From Gordius sp. MW1 (lineage: Eukaryota; Nematomorpha; Gordioida; Gordea; Gordiidae), in assembly GCA_964036665.1 (NCBI GenBank), contig OZ038526.1, forward strand, positions 7,564,001 to 7,628,000: 64,000 bases of DNA. Direction: 5' to 3'. Shown here piece by piece: positions 23,848 through 37,700 of this stretch; the first letter of the stretch is position 1, and each line of letters starts with the position of its first letter. The notes beneath the pieces were generated by a model that saw only the letters and a program-made list of their open reading frames with translations, had not been told where the DNA came from and made no database searches. The position numbers were made by a program, and so were the translations under genes.

Positions 23848-24995
23848 TAGTGATGCGGAAAAACCGAGAAAAATCTCGGTCTCGTCTCGTCTCGTCTCGA
23901 AAAACCGAGACGAGACGAGACGAGAATTTGAAAAATGGAGTCGAGATCGAGACGAGAATTTTGATGTCGAGACGAGACGATACGAGATTTTCTCGGCGAG
24001 ATCTCGACTTTTTATTGATCGTTAGATTTTAGTAAATTATTGTGTATTTTAATTTACATTTAAGGTATTAAGTGTAAATCAATATGTATGGAATATATTT
24101 AATATTAAAAAAATTCACAAGTGTAGTAAATATTATATATTTTTGCAAAAAAAATAAAATTTGGCAATCATTTACCTAAGTATGGTTGATTTTTGTCATA
24201 CATTTAAATACGTACTCTTTAATTTAAAGTTTAAAACCTTATGTTCTTAATTCTATAAAAATGCTGCTTTTATTGTTGTTTTACAACGTTTTAATTTCTG
24301 CAACTAGTTATCAATTCTATAAATAATAATAACATCATTAAATGTCACTCGCATAAACATGCAATAAACACTATGGGCTATAACTGATGATGGTTATATT
24401 AATGGACTTAAACGTTTGCCTTAAATATGTTAAGGTCTACTTTGAATCATTAGCAAAGGTTAATAAAGGGTCTCATTTTGCTCACTTATGCAACTATATC
24501 AACTATAAGCGAACTTATAATTTTCGAAGTCCATTTATAGTTGACAGACACAGTGAATTTGATGCAAATATTATAATTTGCTAGAACAATAAAATTTAAT
24601 CTTTTATATTTCAAATTTATTTATAGTTTTTTTAGTCTGCACTTTTTATAGAAAATGTTATCTTTATGAGTTAATTCATATCTTTATATTGTCAATGAGA
24701 TGTCGTGTCCCGCTAAATCTTTAAAAAGTTTGTGTATTAAAGTTTTTCCAAAAATATAAAATTTGCCATTTGGATTTTTGAACACTTATTTATATTTTTA
24801 ATAAAATAGGAGAAATTTTTATTCCGTATATATTTTTTTTTAAAAGTCGAGACGAGACGAGAATTCTCGTCGAGACGAGACGAGACCGAGATTTTTCTAG
24901 ACCGAGACGAGACGAGATCGAGATTTTCCTAATCGCTCCCGAGACGAGACGAGATTTTGTATTCGAGACCGAGACGAGACGAGATCGAAACACTA
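23848..24995. mobile_element. hAT-like element with CGAGACGAG subterminal arrays, copy 2 (perfect target duplication)
   Basis: Starts TAGTGATGCGG and ends CGAAACACTA. Perfect 8-base direct repeats gcaattac flank it (23840-23847 and 24996-25003). Arrays of CGAGACGAGACGAG and complements occupy 23870-24010 and 24845-24990. The 800-base middle has no recognised transposase. It inserted exactly in the hairpin terminus of the tandem cassette, so it is younger than that cassette. Confidence 0.88.
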
Positions 24996-25003
24996 GCAAT
25001 TAC

Positions 25004-26026
25004 CAAAATTTAAATATAGATATACTTATGCATTAATTTAACGTAGCAATTAAAACCCGACCCCGCCCGAAAGCGAGGGAGATAGAGATGAGGGGTGGGG
25101 CACCTCTTGATAGAGATGAGGGGTGGGGCACCTCTTTCTCATGCATTAATTTAAAAAATCGATAACCTAATATACCCAATGCAAATAGACAGGGAGGGTA
25201 ACGGACGGACAACGGACAGACAACGGACAACGGACAACCAAAAACGAGCCCATAAATTGCATAGCAATTAAAATTAATAATAATTGACGTGAAAAATAAG
25301 CAAAAAATGGCTTTGATATGTTTCAAAGTGCGTATAAAGTTTTCATTTTCCACGACACATGCCTACTCCATTTATCACACTACCTACACGATAGATAAGA
25401 TACGCAGCAGTACGTGATGAGGGCGTTTGATTGACGTTCGATACAACGTCAAAACGCATAAAACAAACTCGAAAACTACTGGACCGATTTGGAACATATC
25501 TTAAAACACGCTCCGGAGTGGCGGGAATAAACTGTGAAATTTTGAGCCAAATCGGTCCGGTAGTTCTCCAAAATTGGTGGCGGGGTACATACATACATAC
25601 ATACATACATACATACATACATACATACATACATACATACATACATACATACATACATACATACATACATACATACATACATACATACATACATAGTTTC
25701 ATTTTTATATATAAGATAACCAATTTTGTATTAAAGTTAGAATATTAAGTATACAATAATTAAAAGTTTATCTTTTGAAATAATCAAGTTAGAACTAATT
25801 AAAATTGTGGTCAACATGAGCATGACCCCTTTTACCAATCGATCCATCATTTTATAACCTGACCAACAGAGTGTAAAATGCGCGTAGTAAGGTTCCTAAT
25901 TGATTTTAATTCCCAATGCCAGACTGATGACTATTTAGCACAGCCAAAAATTTGGAACGACTCAGAGTAGCAGTTATCATACCACCAACTTTTCTTTTTC
26001 CTCCTAAAAATAGCCTTTATTATATA
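25004..26026. repeat. Hairpin-terminus element, solo 3' fragment and CATA microsatellite
   Basis: 25012-25269 is a short element with ACCCGACCCCGCCCGAAAGC, the duplicated GATGAGGGGTGGGGCACCTC and ACGGACGGAC repeats, ending ATTGCATAGCAATTA; a close copy is at 47348-47613. 25272-25717 is the 3' section of the CTAGCTGACCC family, including ACTACTGGACCGATTTGG, its inverted partner AAATCGGTCCGGTAGTTCTC, and an expanded (ACAT)n array of about 109 bases (25586-25694). 25718-26026 has nothing recognised. Confidence 0.65.
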
Positions 26027-27754
26027 CTAGCTGACCCGGCAAACGTTGTTTTGCCATATTAAAAAAATTTAAAAAAAAATTAAGAAATTTAAATAAGAAA
26101 ATTTAAAACTACTAAAATTTTTAAAAACTCAACTAAACGAAAAATAACAAATAATTGATATTTTTAAAGGTGGTTAAAAACACAAAATTTTATCTCAATA
26201 ATGTTCGAATTTTAATTTTCACGAAGCAAATTTTTTTAAGGCAAATTTACCTATAATAAAAAAAATATTGCGCCTGGCCTTTATGATAAAATATAAACAA
26301 AAGGCGGATACGGATACGCATATAGTTTATTTAACGAAAATCAAACGTTGTTTTGCCATTTACCCGGGTGTATTAGCAGAATATATATCATGGGCGTACC
26401 CAGGTTTTGAATTAAAAATTTTTGCTTGACTACCCAAAAATTTTCCTGCGACTGTAATTTAAATTGGGGGGGGGGGGGCAAAATATATTTTTTTTTTAAT
26501 TTTTAAGGGTATTTGTATTGAAATTTGATCCTTTTTTTAATTAGGGAGGGGGGCAGCCGCGCCCTCCGCCCCCTGGCTAATTAGGGGGGGGGGGCATATA
26601 GATAAATTTCAATAGATTATGAATATATCAAATATAATTGGTAAGTGTTTATTATGCAAAAAATTTTAAACAAATAGTTAAAGAGGGTCCAAGGCCCAGG
26701 CCCACCCAAGAGAGAAAACCTGGCTCCATGGCCCCCCCCCCCCAAGGAAAAAATCTTTGGCCCCCTGGCCCTTCAAGCAATTTTTTTTTGTTTTTATTTA
26801 ATTAAGAAACAATATCATAATCATGGGCGTAGCCAGGGGGGAGGCTGCCCCCCCCCCTAATTAGCCAGGGGGAAGCAAGGGGCGCGGCTGCCCCCTTCCT
26901 AATTTAAAAAAAGAAGGATTTCAATACAAAAACCCTTAAAAATTAAAAAAATTATGTTTACCCCCCCCCCCCCCCTTAATTAGCCAGGCGGGGGCAGGGG
27001 GCGCGGCTCCCCCTCCCCCTATTTGAACTTAACTCAAATTAATACAGATGCGTATTAGCGAATTTACACAAAAATATAAATTATTTTGGTAAATTGAAAT
27101 TTAAATTACGGTCGCAGGAAAACTTTTGGATAGTCGAGACCTTTTTTTTTATTTTTTTTTGCTCTCAGGAAAATTTTTGGGTAGTCAAGACCTTTTTTTT
27201 AATCTGCCCCCCCCTCCCCCCTAATTCAAAACCTGGGTACGCCCATGGATATATCAACATTTATTGGCACTTTGTTAAAAGTATTTTCATTTTTCTCCTT
27301 ATTTAACGTGCAAAAAATTACAAAATTAGATTTTTTAATTTATTTAGCCACGCAGGAGGGGGGGGACACGACTGTCCTATAATAATAAAATTAATAATAA
27401 TTGACGTGAAGAAAAATAAGCAAAAAATGGCTTTGATGTTTCAAAGTGCGTAAAAAGTTTTTATTTTCCGCAACACATGCCTACTCCATTTATCACACTA
27501 CCTACACGATAGATATTAGATAGGCAGTACGTGATGAGGGCGTTTGATTGACGTCGATACAACGTCAAAACGCATAAAACCCAATATCTCGAAAACTACT
27601 GGACCGATTTGGCTGGAACATATCTTAAAACACGCTCCGGGGTGGCAGGAATAAACTGTGAAATTTTGAGCCAAATCGGTCTGGTAGTTCTCCAAAAAAG
27701 GTGGCGGCATACACATACACACATACATACATAGTTTCATTTTTATATATAAGA
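26027..27754 (+). mobile_element. CTAGCTGACCC composite repeat, copy 2 (full length)
   Basis: The most complete copy: 5' CTAGCTGACCCGGCAAACG, the internal Mutator-like element 26390-27246, then GGGGACACGACTGTCCTATA, AATTGACGTGAAG, CACTACCTACACGATAGAT, the inverted pair around ACTACTGGACCGATTTGG and AAATCGGTCTGGTAGTTCTC, a short CATAC repeat and the 3' end TTTCATTTTTATATATAAGA. No protein coding capacity found. Confidence 0.7.
26390..27246. mobile_element. Mutator-like inverted-repeat element inside the composite repeat
   Basis: Ends ATGGGCGTACCCAGG and CCTGGGTACGCCCAT are perfect inverted repeats. Outside lie AATATATATC and GGATATATC, a diverged target duplication of 9-10 bases. The interior is dominated by G and C tracts and short GGCTGCCCCC blocks, apparently several rounds of nested insertion of the same family. 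Equivalent insertions occur at the same site in copies at 20359 and 53261. Confidence 0.65.
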
Positions 27755-29440
27755 TATGACCCAACGAAATCTAGAGTTTTAGTTTAGCGCTTAAAAATCA
27801 AATATTGCCAAAATTATTATAGATTTTAAAAATTTTGTCTAGCCATGCATCATGTCATGACAAATACCAAATTTTGTATAAAGGCTTTATTTTGAAAATT
27901 CCTCAATTCCATTTAGATGTATATTGTAATTTTTGGATTTTTCATGGCTACGCTAATGCTGGTAGGCAGCATGCCGTGAACTTCAATTTAAGCAATATAT
28001 TTTTATTTATCAAATACACAAAATGATTTAGGGCTATTTTCACACTTGGGGGCTAGTTGTTTCGAAATCTATAAAGCCTTATCTGGCCTAACCTAACCTT
28101 GAACTTATGTAGGAGGGGACCTTTATCTACCAAACACATCCTACCTCTATTGCAAATTCGGATATTGTTGACAATAATATTTCTATTTATTATTTCATCT
28201 ATGAGCCCGAGAACTTACATATAATTTGTATCGATACAAAATTTAGACTAAAACTAAATAAATCGTGATATTGCCTTATATTAAATAAGTTTTGTAAATT
28301 GCTTGATCCTTTTAAAGTGGTTCAGGTTGCGGTCTCATCGGTCTCAACTTGAGACTCGAGCCAATAAGCCAATGCGCCCATTCAACAAGCGCCGAAGGGA
28401 ATGGTTAGCATGGATTTACTGATATTACTAATTTTATTTTCCACATTTATTTTGAACTCAATTTTCTTGAAATTCTTTTATTTTAAAGCCCTTATGCTTA
28501 TCAGCTTTTTAGGCAAAAAGTAAAATTTTCGAAGGTGTAATAAATAGCATGTTTAACAAAAACTCAACAGATGACGTGAGGTGTGTGCCGGAACTACCAA
28601 CTGTCGCTCCCGGAAATAGAGAAGATGAAGATCCAAATGCGATCAAATGGGTACCCAAACGGAGGGTGGCCGATAGCTTAAAGAGCCGTATTCAGTTAAT
28701 TGAAAATTTGGGCAAGAAAAATAAAGATACGTCGCAACTTTTGAATAGATCCTCAAAATCATGTCACGAGAGCGGTGATGGTTTGTGAAGATTTTTAGTT
28801 TAAAACAAAAATTAACTGTAAAATTGTGATTACTTATAATGATATGCTTTGTATTTTGTAATTTAACTTAACACGTAAACTTGATTTGGCACAATGGTTT
28901 TACAAATGCAACTATAACCGATATATTTACGTCGAGTGTATAAAAGTAAACAATAATACAGCAGTTTGTTCTTAAGTCACATTTTTGATTCCAAATATGG
29001 TGTTATATATAAAGTAAAGTCCCAACAAATACATGGGTCAAATATACATTATTTATAAACTAACATTTTGTAGACGGCGATTTTTAAAACGTTAACTTAT
29101 CATTTTAAAAATAATTATGTTTTGCCCCCCTCTAAATGAACTTTTAAACGTTTTGCCCCCCCCCCTAATTCAAAACCTGGGTACGCCCATGAGATTATAT
29201 TAAATTGATGTATTGTATTGCATAGTGATTATTATCCTGTTAGGCTCTAACTTGTCGAATAGTTAACGTTGTTAACCTACATCCTTTAGTAGACTAATGT
29301 AAATACATCAGCGGTTTTCATTTTTATCTTTATTGAAATTTTAACTAATCGCTAGGAATTGAAAGCAATCTGTTGTGATATTTAATTCATATGCAAAGAC
29401 GGTGGTAAATAATTAAGGGTTTCTTCTTTTTTACCAAGTA
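27755..29440. other. Intergenic with one candidate small ORF
   Basis: Apart from the ORF at 28549-28788, only a G/C-tract remnant at about 29125-29190 (ending CAAAACCTGGGTACGCCCAT) is recognised. Confidence 0.4.
28549..28788 (+). CDS. Hypothetical 79-residue protein
   Basis: An ATG-to-TGA frame with balanced, non-repetitive composition unlike the surrounding chance ORFs: charged, with PNAIKWVPKRRVADSLKSR near the middle and a serine-rich end. No signal peptide, membrane span or known domain is evident. It lies about 2.9 kb beyond the 3' end of the nidogen gene on the opposite strand. It may be a genuine small gene, an exon of a larger one, or a retrocopy fragment; no function is proposed. 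Confidence 0.35.
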   Translation: MFNKNSTDDVRCVPELPTVAPGNREDEDPNAIKWVPKRRVADSLKSRIQLIENLGKKNKDTSQLLNRSSKSCHESGDGL

Positions 29441-30400
29441 TCTAATCCCACACTAGTGGGGTTTGTTATGATGAGTTTCTTCCATCTTGATCGGGTAAGT
29501 GCCATGTCTTGATTTTTCTTCTTAGCTTTTATAACTTAGTCCACTCCCCCTGTCCACGTGACATGAAGTAGTCCTCTTCCTATCTTCCCCGGTACCTCCA
29601 TGTCCAGTACGTTTCGATTTACATTCTTCGTCTCACTTCTTAGTATATGCACACCACCTTAGCCGATTTGAATACCCATTTTTGTCATGAGAAAGTCATT
29701 CGTCATATGGTCGAGCTTAGTATACCCCAAGTTCCACTGTATTATTCTCATCTCCCTGGCTTGTATTAGTTTTTCTTCCGTAGTGTTTAACGCCCATGTT
29801 TCACTTTCATAGAGTAACACCGGTTATACGATGGATTTGTAAGTTTTGCTCCTCAACCATAATGGCATTTTATTGTCGCACATTTTACTGGATATACTTC
29901 GTGATCCTTTTTCCAAGCATTGACTTCTGTGGCGCAACCTCTTGATTTAACATCGAACAGAGGCATGTCAACCTGTATACCTTTGGATACTTAGATAGTC
30001 ACCTTGCGATGGGTTACCTGTAACGTTCATCTCCATGATTACCGTTTTTCGATCGTTGAACTTTAAACCATATCCAGCTGAGCACTTTGACCACTTTTTG
30101 GCCTTTTTGAATACTTTTTCCTCTATTTCTTGGCATAGTAGTATATCATCAGCACATAGCATACACGATGGCTTTTGAATGTCTCTCGTTATCATGCTTA
30201 TAATTATATTAAACAAAAAGAGACTTAAGGCAGAACCTTGATGTAACCCAATTTCAACCCGAAAAGATTAAGAGTCTCCAACTGTCGTCCTAACGCACGC
30301 AATTGAAGCTTCATAAACATTTTTCATAATCCTTATATATACGTCAGGGATATTTTGTTTCCTCGGGCTTCACCATATTAAATCACGAGGGACCCTGTCT
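29441..30400 (-). pseudogene. Decayed RTE-like LINE reverse transcriptase
   Basis: On the minus strand a broken frame shows VEIGLHQGSALSLFLFNIII at about 30265-30200, then CADDILLCQEIEEKV (the YxDD box changed to CADD), LKFNDRKTVIMEMN, and further down PVLLYESETWALNT followed by REMRIIQW near 29760. This order is typical of RTE-clade reverse transcriptases. Several stops and frameshifts show it is dead. Element ends were not found. Confidence 0.8.
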
Positions 30401-31655
30401 TAGCTTTCTCCAGGTTGATAAAGATCATATATAGATAGATTTCTTCACTTTTTACCATATTTGTCCATCATTTACCTTTACTTAATGTTATTAGTGAAAT
30501 AAAAAGTGTCACTGAAGGCTCGACACTTAGTTTAAAAGACTAAATGATGAACAAATTGTTCGGACTTTAATCACCTTTTCAAAGATTTCTAGGATAGCCA
30601 GTGATGGGTAGAAGCAGATTTAAAATCGGAATTTGGTAGTTTTTTATTATTATAAATTAAAACAACATTTAGTGATATATCACTAAAAATAAGGAATTAA
30701 AAAGTCTAGCATCAATTTAAAAGCATTGAAATGTTAACTCCGATTGAAATATAAAAATTACTAAAACTTGAACATTTATTTTCTGACGATGAGATTTATA
30801 TATCACAAATAATTGGTGATTTGCCAACAACACTTTTAATAGATTATTTATTATATATTTGTTTTATGCGTTAAGTTATTCAATAAAAAACTTTACGAAC
30901 AATATGTTTTATTATATTTACAAACCTTTTTAAGTTAGAAAAAGGAATTTTGCAGGTCCCTAGCCTCAACCCAAATAAAAAATCAGGGTCAATTAATATA
31001 GACCAATATAACATATTTAAATGTTTTTTTATTTTCAAATTATAAAAATAAAATTAAATAACCTAATAAAGCTATATTCGTGGGATTTTCGGCGAATTGG
31101 CTAATGACAGACTTTATATAGTCTATTTTATCCTTCACCAACTTTCTGTGACTACTCACAAAATTTAACCTTTCAATTAAACATTAATTTTCTAAAAACA
31201 TTGCTTTGCAAAAAAATTTCTATAGTCCATAAATTCAAATTTGGTGGTAGGAAATAAATGGGTACACAAAAGCAACTAGTAATTTCAATATTCAAATTCA
31301 ATAATAAAAATTGAATTACCGTGTAAATTTGCCAATGATTGTCTATATTATTAATGTTATTATACTGATTAATTTCAAATCATTACCATATTTTAATCAA
31401 GTATTTTTAAAATTTATAATATATTAATACTAATAATTGGACCAAAATGATACAAATATCTTTAACTATATTCTATTTACACATTTTGTCATTTGAGATA
31501 TAGTGTATATAGAGGTAGGATAAAAATGTACAAAACTAAAGCATATTAAGATCAATACTAAATGTACACAATTTCAATGTTATTATTATCATTATAAGTA
31601 GTGACATGAGCAGAATGTGTTGTTTTTCGTGCCTAACTTTCATTATGACATCAGC
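30401..31655. other. AT-rich DNA downstream of nidogen
   Basis: No gene or recognised repeat. Presumably includes the nidogen 3' UTR in its last few hundred bases; poly(A) signals cannot be singled out. Confidence 0.35.
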
Positions 31656-31789
31656 CTAGGAAAGTGTAACCTTTTCTTCTTCGGAACAATTTTTTAAATC
31701 ATCTGGACACAGGCAATTCCTATGATTACTGAGCAAAGGAACGCAAATATACTTGCACCCGCCCTTGTTATAAGTACAAGCATTCGATG
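31656..31789 (-). CDS. NID: Nidogen last exon: C-terminal EGF module
   Basis: Reads TSNACTYNKGGCKYICVPL, then NCLCPDDLKNCSEEE and a TAG at 31656-31658. The N..CxxxxGGCxxxC pattern is the final EGF of nidogens. The joining codon is split phase 1 with the previous exon. Confidence 0.92.
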
Positions 31790-34700
31790 CTATATATAAA
31801 TGGAATGTATATTAACTTTTATTTTAAATAATTTAATAAATGAAAAAACTAACTTCTAGGGCAAGTAGTCATTATACTAGTTATTCCATACAGACGTCCA
31901 TTACCACCTAATGCTGGATTTAGGGGAGAATTCATAAGTCCCCTTTGCTTTTCCGCACTCATTATTTCAGACCTAAAAACATCAATAATGACTTCAAGCC
32001 CGGAAACTATATAAATTTCTAAGTAGCAATTAATGTTGTTAAAAGGGCTGGGTTTTGTTTGGTCGACAGTCCACTAAAACTAAAGATCAACCAAACAAAA
32101 CCCAGCCCTTTTGATAACTCTAGTAGCAATCATACGTTGCCTTTTTAAAATATCTTGTAAAAAAGAAAATGTGTAAATTTTTGTTGAAAATTGAAAAATT
32201 AAAAGGTCAAACCTTTTCCAATCAGTCCAATAAAAGTTAGAATCAGTTTGAGTTAATCCGAAGGGGTAAGTCAAGTTAGAAACCAGAATTCTTCTAGCGT
32301 TGTTATGTACATTCATGCATTCTAATCTTTTGGTACCTTAAAAATATTAATTATAAAATTAAATTAATGATAATTAGTTAAAAAGGTTAGTTTGTGTAAA
32401 AGTGTTGGACCTGCGTCGACCCAGCACAGATCACGTGAATAATCTTCGAAGATTAGACTGTTTGGTAGTTTGATGTCACGTGATACCAGGATTTTTCTAT
32501 CGCTCCCATCCATCATACTACTCTCGATTTTGGGAACGTCTCTACTCCAATCACTCCAATAAACCCTCCTAACATTTATTTACAAAATTATTTAACTTTA
32601 AAAAATTATATAAAATAAATAAAAAATGAAAGGACATTTTGAATATTTTATTGACCTTCGGCAGCCTTACTATACAAATACAACGTACTTTCCAGTATAT
32701 AATAGTATTGTAAAAAGGGGTGGGTTTTGTTTGGTCAACCTTTGGTTTTAGTCGACTAAACATAAGCGAATCCAAGGTTTTTGGTCTAATTTTCTTAATC
32801 GACCCCCAGGCTGTCAAAATTTACAGACTAGAGTTTACCTTAATTAAATCAAAGGCCGACCAAACAAAATTCAACCATTTTTAAAACACTAGCCTACTAT
32901 ATACACATTTAGATTTAAGTTTAATGATGATACATTTTTATTGCAAAACTATGGAAAAATGGCAACTTTGTTTATAAAATCTCTACTAAAACCCGAATAT
33001 TATTTTTGGCTAAGACTATTTATTTCCTAAGGGTTTAAATTGAAAATAAAGTTGTAAGAATTTATTTTTTTTATAAGTTTTTATACCCTTCTCTCCAATC
33101 AATGGCTATTCCTCTGGGATTGATTAAATTTTGATCGACGACAATCCTTCTATGCTTCCCATCTAAACTAGCCATCTCCAAACTTCTTTTCTCCGAATCA
33201 GTCCAAAATATATTTCGACTGGCCCAATCGATCGCTAATAATTCTGGTGTTTTGATACCTTAAATCATCGCCATTTTGAAATTAACAACTTTAGAGTATA
33301 AATATTAATATTATGAAACACGTCTACAAGATAAAAAGTCAACAAAAATTTAATAATTTGAAGAATTGAGAGCTTAATAGTAAGAATGCAAAATGTTAAA
33401 CATAAAAGTTAAGTTGGTTGTCTTCAATCTTCAAGGTAATTATTATAATTATTTAAATCTTTGTAGTATTATACAGTTTAAATAACTAATTATGAAATAT
33501 ATAAAAAAAACTCTGAGTTTAATGTTTGGAAAACATTCCGATGTAGCAAGTGAATTATAAAAAACCAGTTTTTGGGAATCTAAATTATTAAAAAATTAGG
33601 AAAAGAATATGTAAACTCAAAAATTTGATTAAAAATTCGCGTTATAAAAAAGTCAAAATTTGCACTTTACTATAGTTTTTAATACTAAATACGTATTACC
33701 ATATCAACAATTCAAAAATTAAAACTATATAACTAGATTTCTTTTGGTTCTGACGATATAAACTCACTAAATACTTTACCGACAAATTTATTTAAAAAAC
33801 GTTTAAAATTACTAAATTAATCTAAAACATTGAATTCTTTAAATTCACTCTTTTTAGATTATGTATAAACTTTATTTATAAAAACACTAAATCCTAGAGT
33901 ATAAACTTATGTTAGCAATTGCCAAAATCCTTTCAGAATTCAGTATTGTATAGCTGTGCAAATTCAAATGTATCTAAATTTTTACTAATTAAAAGAGAAC
34001 TCTAAGATAAATATCTAACCTAGTTCCAAAAAAGTGTCAATCCTAGTTGCATCATGATTGGATTTCTTAATTTTTCTGCCCGATACATCTGTCCAATATA
34101 TATCACCGGTCAAACAGTCAGAGCCCACGCCCACAGCAATTTGAGATTGATCGCTGGATAAATAATGACCCATATGTTCTAATCCTTCTTTGTCCACTTC
34201 TTCAGGACTATCTTGTCTTTTTCTACTGCCTCCTCTAACACTTGCAGAAGGGGGGAATATAGAAACTGGGATTTGCATTATTGAACTGCCTTGCGCGTAG
34301 ATTAATCCCATGGTTAACGGATTGACCGCTATATCAAGAATTAGCTTTACGAAATAGTTGCATATTTATACAAGTTATTATTTGATATATTAAATACGTC
34401 TATCTTATAAAGAAACAACTATTAGGCTATACACTAGTGTTGTAAGAACGCGGCTGGGGTTTCCTTTGGTCGACCTTTGAATTTAGTCACCTAAACTTAA
34501 AGAGACCAATGGTTAGGTCTGTTTATCGTAGTGGACCTTTAGGCTTAGTCGAATTTTGAAAAGCAGTCCAGGAAGGACCGTTAGTTTTAGTAAAACCAAT
34601 GATCGACCAAACAAAACCCAAGCGTTTTTACGACACTACTACACACTTTATTTAGAGCGAATTATTAAGTAGCAGGCGCGTAGCCAGGATTTTCTCTGGG

Positions 34701-37700
34701 GGGGGGAAATTATAAATTTTTTTTGTAACATTATTTAAAAAAACAAAATAAACATTTGATATTTTTTTTTCGGGGGCGTCTGGCTACGCCACTGTTAAGT
34801 AGGCACATGTAGACTGTGACTTGTTAAGATTACTTTTATAACACTACCAAAAAAGTGCAAAATTAAATGTTTTTTCCAACACAAAATTAAAGAGGAATCA
34901 AATAATTCCATTTAAATGTTTGTTTAAATCATAATAACAAATATGTTATGAATTAAAAAGATAAAAAAAATTAAAATATGATGTTTTTAATCACCTTGGC
35001 AATGCCGACTTCCATCTCCTATGAAACCGTAATTGCATTTACATTTGAAATCTGCGGGCCCATCCCCAAATTGAACGCATTTAGCTTCTCGGTGACAAAT
35101 AGATGGAGTACTGGCACATGAAGATTCTAAATTTTCCCATAAAAAGTTTAAAATAATTTTTAGGATATACAATAAAAATTTGAAATTTTATATTAAGCAT
35201 TCCTAATTGTGTTTTCCTAATAAATTATTTCTACAAAAATATATGAGGTCCATCAGCCAGGATGCCTATATATTGAGCGTGAGTAGATAAAAATATGTGT
35301 TATGCTTTGAAAATAACTTCTATTTAAGTAGTTTAAAATGCCTTTTATGATAGTAATTAGCGCATAAATAGCTCTCGTGCTAAAATGAGTTAATGACAAA
35401 CAGACTTTATATAGTCTAAGTATTTTTACTCTAATATAGCTTTTGGTTTTTCCTATTACATAAAAGTTCAAAATGATCATGATTTTAAAAAATCCTCTCT
35501 AAAGACTGAAAATGATATCAAATAAGTAAATGGAGTGGTCATTGGGATTAGAGTGGGACAAAATAAATATTTTTTTAAATTTTAGCCATAAATTTCAACA
35601 AATTTTTGGATTTAGAGGGGGGGCTGCCCCCCCCTTGGCTATTTACTAATGGATTTGACACAAGTGTTGCCAGATGCAGTGTAACCAGGATGACAATTGC
35701 AATAATGTCTATGCTTGATGGAATCGTATAAACAAGATCCAGCTTCTGGATTTCCACAAATGGAAGGATCATATTTGCAACTTTTATCGAATAGACAACT
35801 ACTAATTCCATCTCCGTAGTATCCAGGATTGCATAGGCATTCGTACCCATTCGTCCTCGTATCGTATGTGCATTGTGCTTTGTGGTGACAAAAATTGCTC
35901 ACGCTACAATCTGTATGTATATAACAACATTAGTTACATTATTCATTATTGTAATATTATTTTAAAATTTCCCAAAGCGTTTACGTTATCTCATGAGTAT
36001 AAAGTAGGCTAAATTTCTAATTTTTTTCATAAAAAAATACATATTTTTTGAAGGCGAGATGAATAAATAAAAAAAAGGTAAAGAATTATAAATATTCGGA
36101 AAACATTCGGCTATGGCTAATGAATTATAATTACAGATAGTTATGGTTGTGATGGAAAAACGGCTCGGTTTTGATTAGTTGGTCTTTGGTTTTAATAGAC
36201 TAAACATAAAACAAACCAAGATTTTTTGGTCTTTTTTTCTTGTCGACCACTAGGCTTAGTCGAAATTTGAAAAACAGACCAGAATAGACCGTAAATCTTA
36301 GTTAAATCAAAGGTCGACCACAAAACGCGGCCGTTTTAACAACACTATCGAGGGCTAGGGTCTGTTGAAGGTAACAAATTTCTCAGAATAAGTGTGATAT
36401 TCATTGACTAACCAAATCTCATATACCTAATTTTTGTCACATAAAAACGAATAATTTTGGCATTTTTATCATCTAAAATTAAAGAAGGGCTTAGTACCAG
36501 AAGAAAAAATCATTTAGTTATAGATATTGTTTTTCTATTTGTCCCCCTTGCCCCCCCCCCCCAAAAAAAAAAAAATTTTTTACCCCCTTAATCCTATAAA
36601 TTTCAATACGACCCTTCCCGAAATGTGAAATTTATATTCTAATAATCGTGAAAATAATCCAAAATTAATATTTTTTAGTTATTAATACCTCCTTTAGAGC
36701 TCTCATCCATAGTTGTGCATGTGATTCCATCTCCAAAATAACCAGTTAAACATCTGCAGGAATGCTTAGATTGCCCAACATTCCAAAAACATTCTGCATT
36801 TACATTACAAAAGTTCGGGATTTTTGAACAGTCCATTTGATCCAAGGATTCACTTTCCACTATCGAGATCGGAGTTGTCATTTTGCTAGTCATATCTGTA
36901 GACAATTTTAATAAGTAAGATATAACGAAAATTATTATTAATTGCTATGTGCAATTTATGAGCTCGCTTTTAATTGTCCGTCCGTCCTGTCCTGTCCAAC
37001 TTGTAATTTTACAATAATTGCCGTGGAAACTTATAAGGGTTTTTAATGGCTGTGGACTTATGCTTCAGTGAAAGACTTTTATTTTGCTTACACAAATAGA
37101 CTAGCTTACCGCTGGTTGGGTTTACTTTTTTCGACCTCGCCCGAGCTCAATATCCATTATTGTTTATGGACCCGACTGATTACATTTATACATAAATCTC
37201 TTTGGGCAACTTATCTAGATTTTTGCTATAGATTTTTTTATAAGTTTTAGTATGACCTAACCCTTTATAATTTGCAATTATAATATATTTCTTTATTTCG
37301 ATTTATTTATTAAAAGTTATAAATATTCCAAAAATAGACACAGTATATAAAAGCTTATATTTATATCCTCGAGAAGGGTACAGCTATCGGTCAGGGATTT
37401 GAAATTGTATTCAGCAATAAAGGTGCCAATTTTTTATTTAATAAAATATTAACATTAGTTTTTCTTAATTTTTGTTGGCAAGTAAAGGTTCTGTTTAATT
37501 TAGTTGTTGTTAGGTCTACGCCCCGAAATAAAATTTTTATAAAATTCCGATAGACTAAGCTTGTGCTAATAATTAAAAAGAGTAGTCAGAAATGTCATTA
37601 ATTAAAAAAGCACACCAAATACATAATTAAAGTCCCTTAGCATTAGGTTTTGTGATAAATAAATTATAAAATTATAAATTTTACAATATGGGTGGATTAA

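Noticed and set aside
25343..25748. Overlapping ORFs rich in MYVC or HTYI repeats
   Set aside because: These are translations of the (ACAT)n microsatellite on both strands, not proteins.
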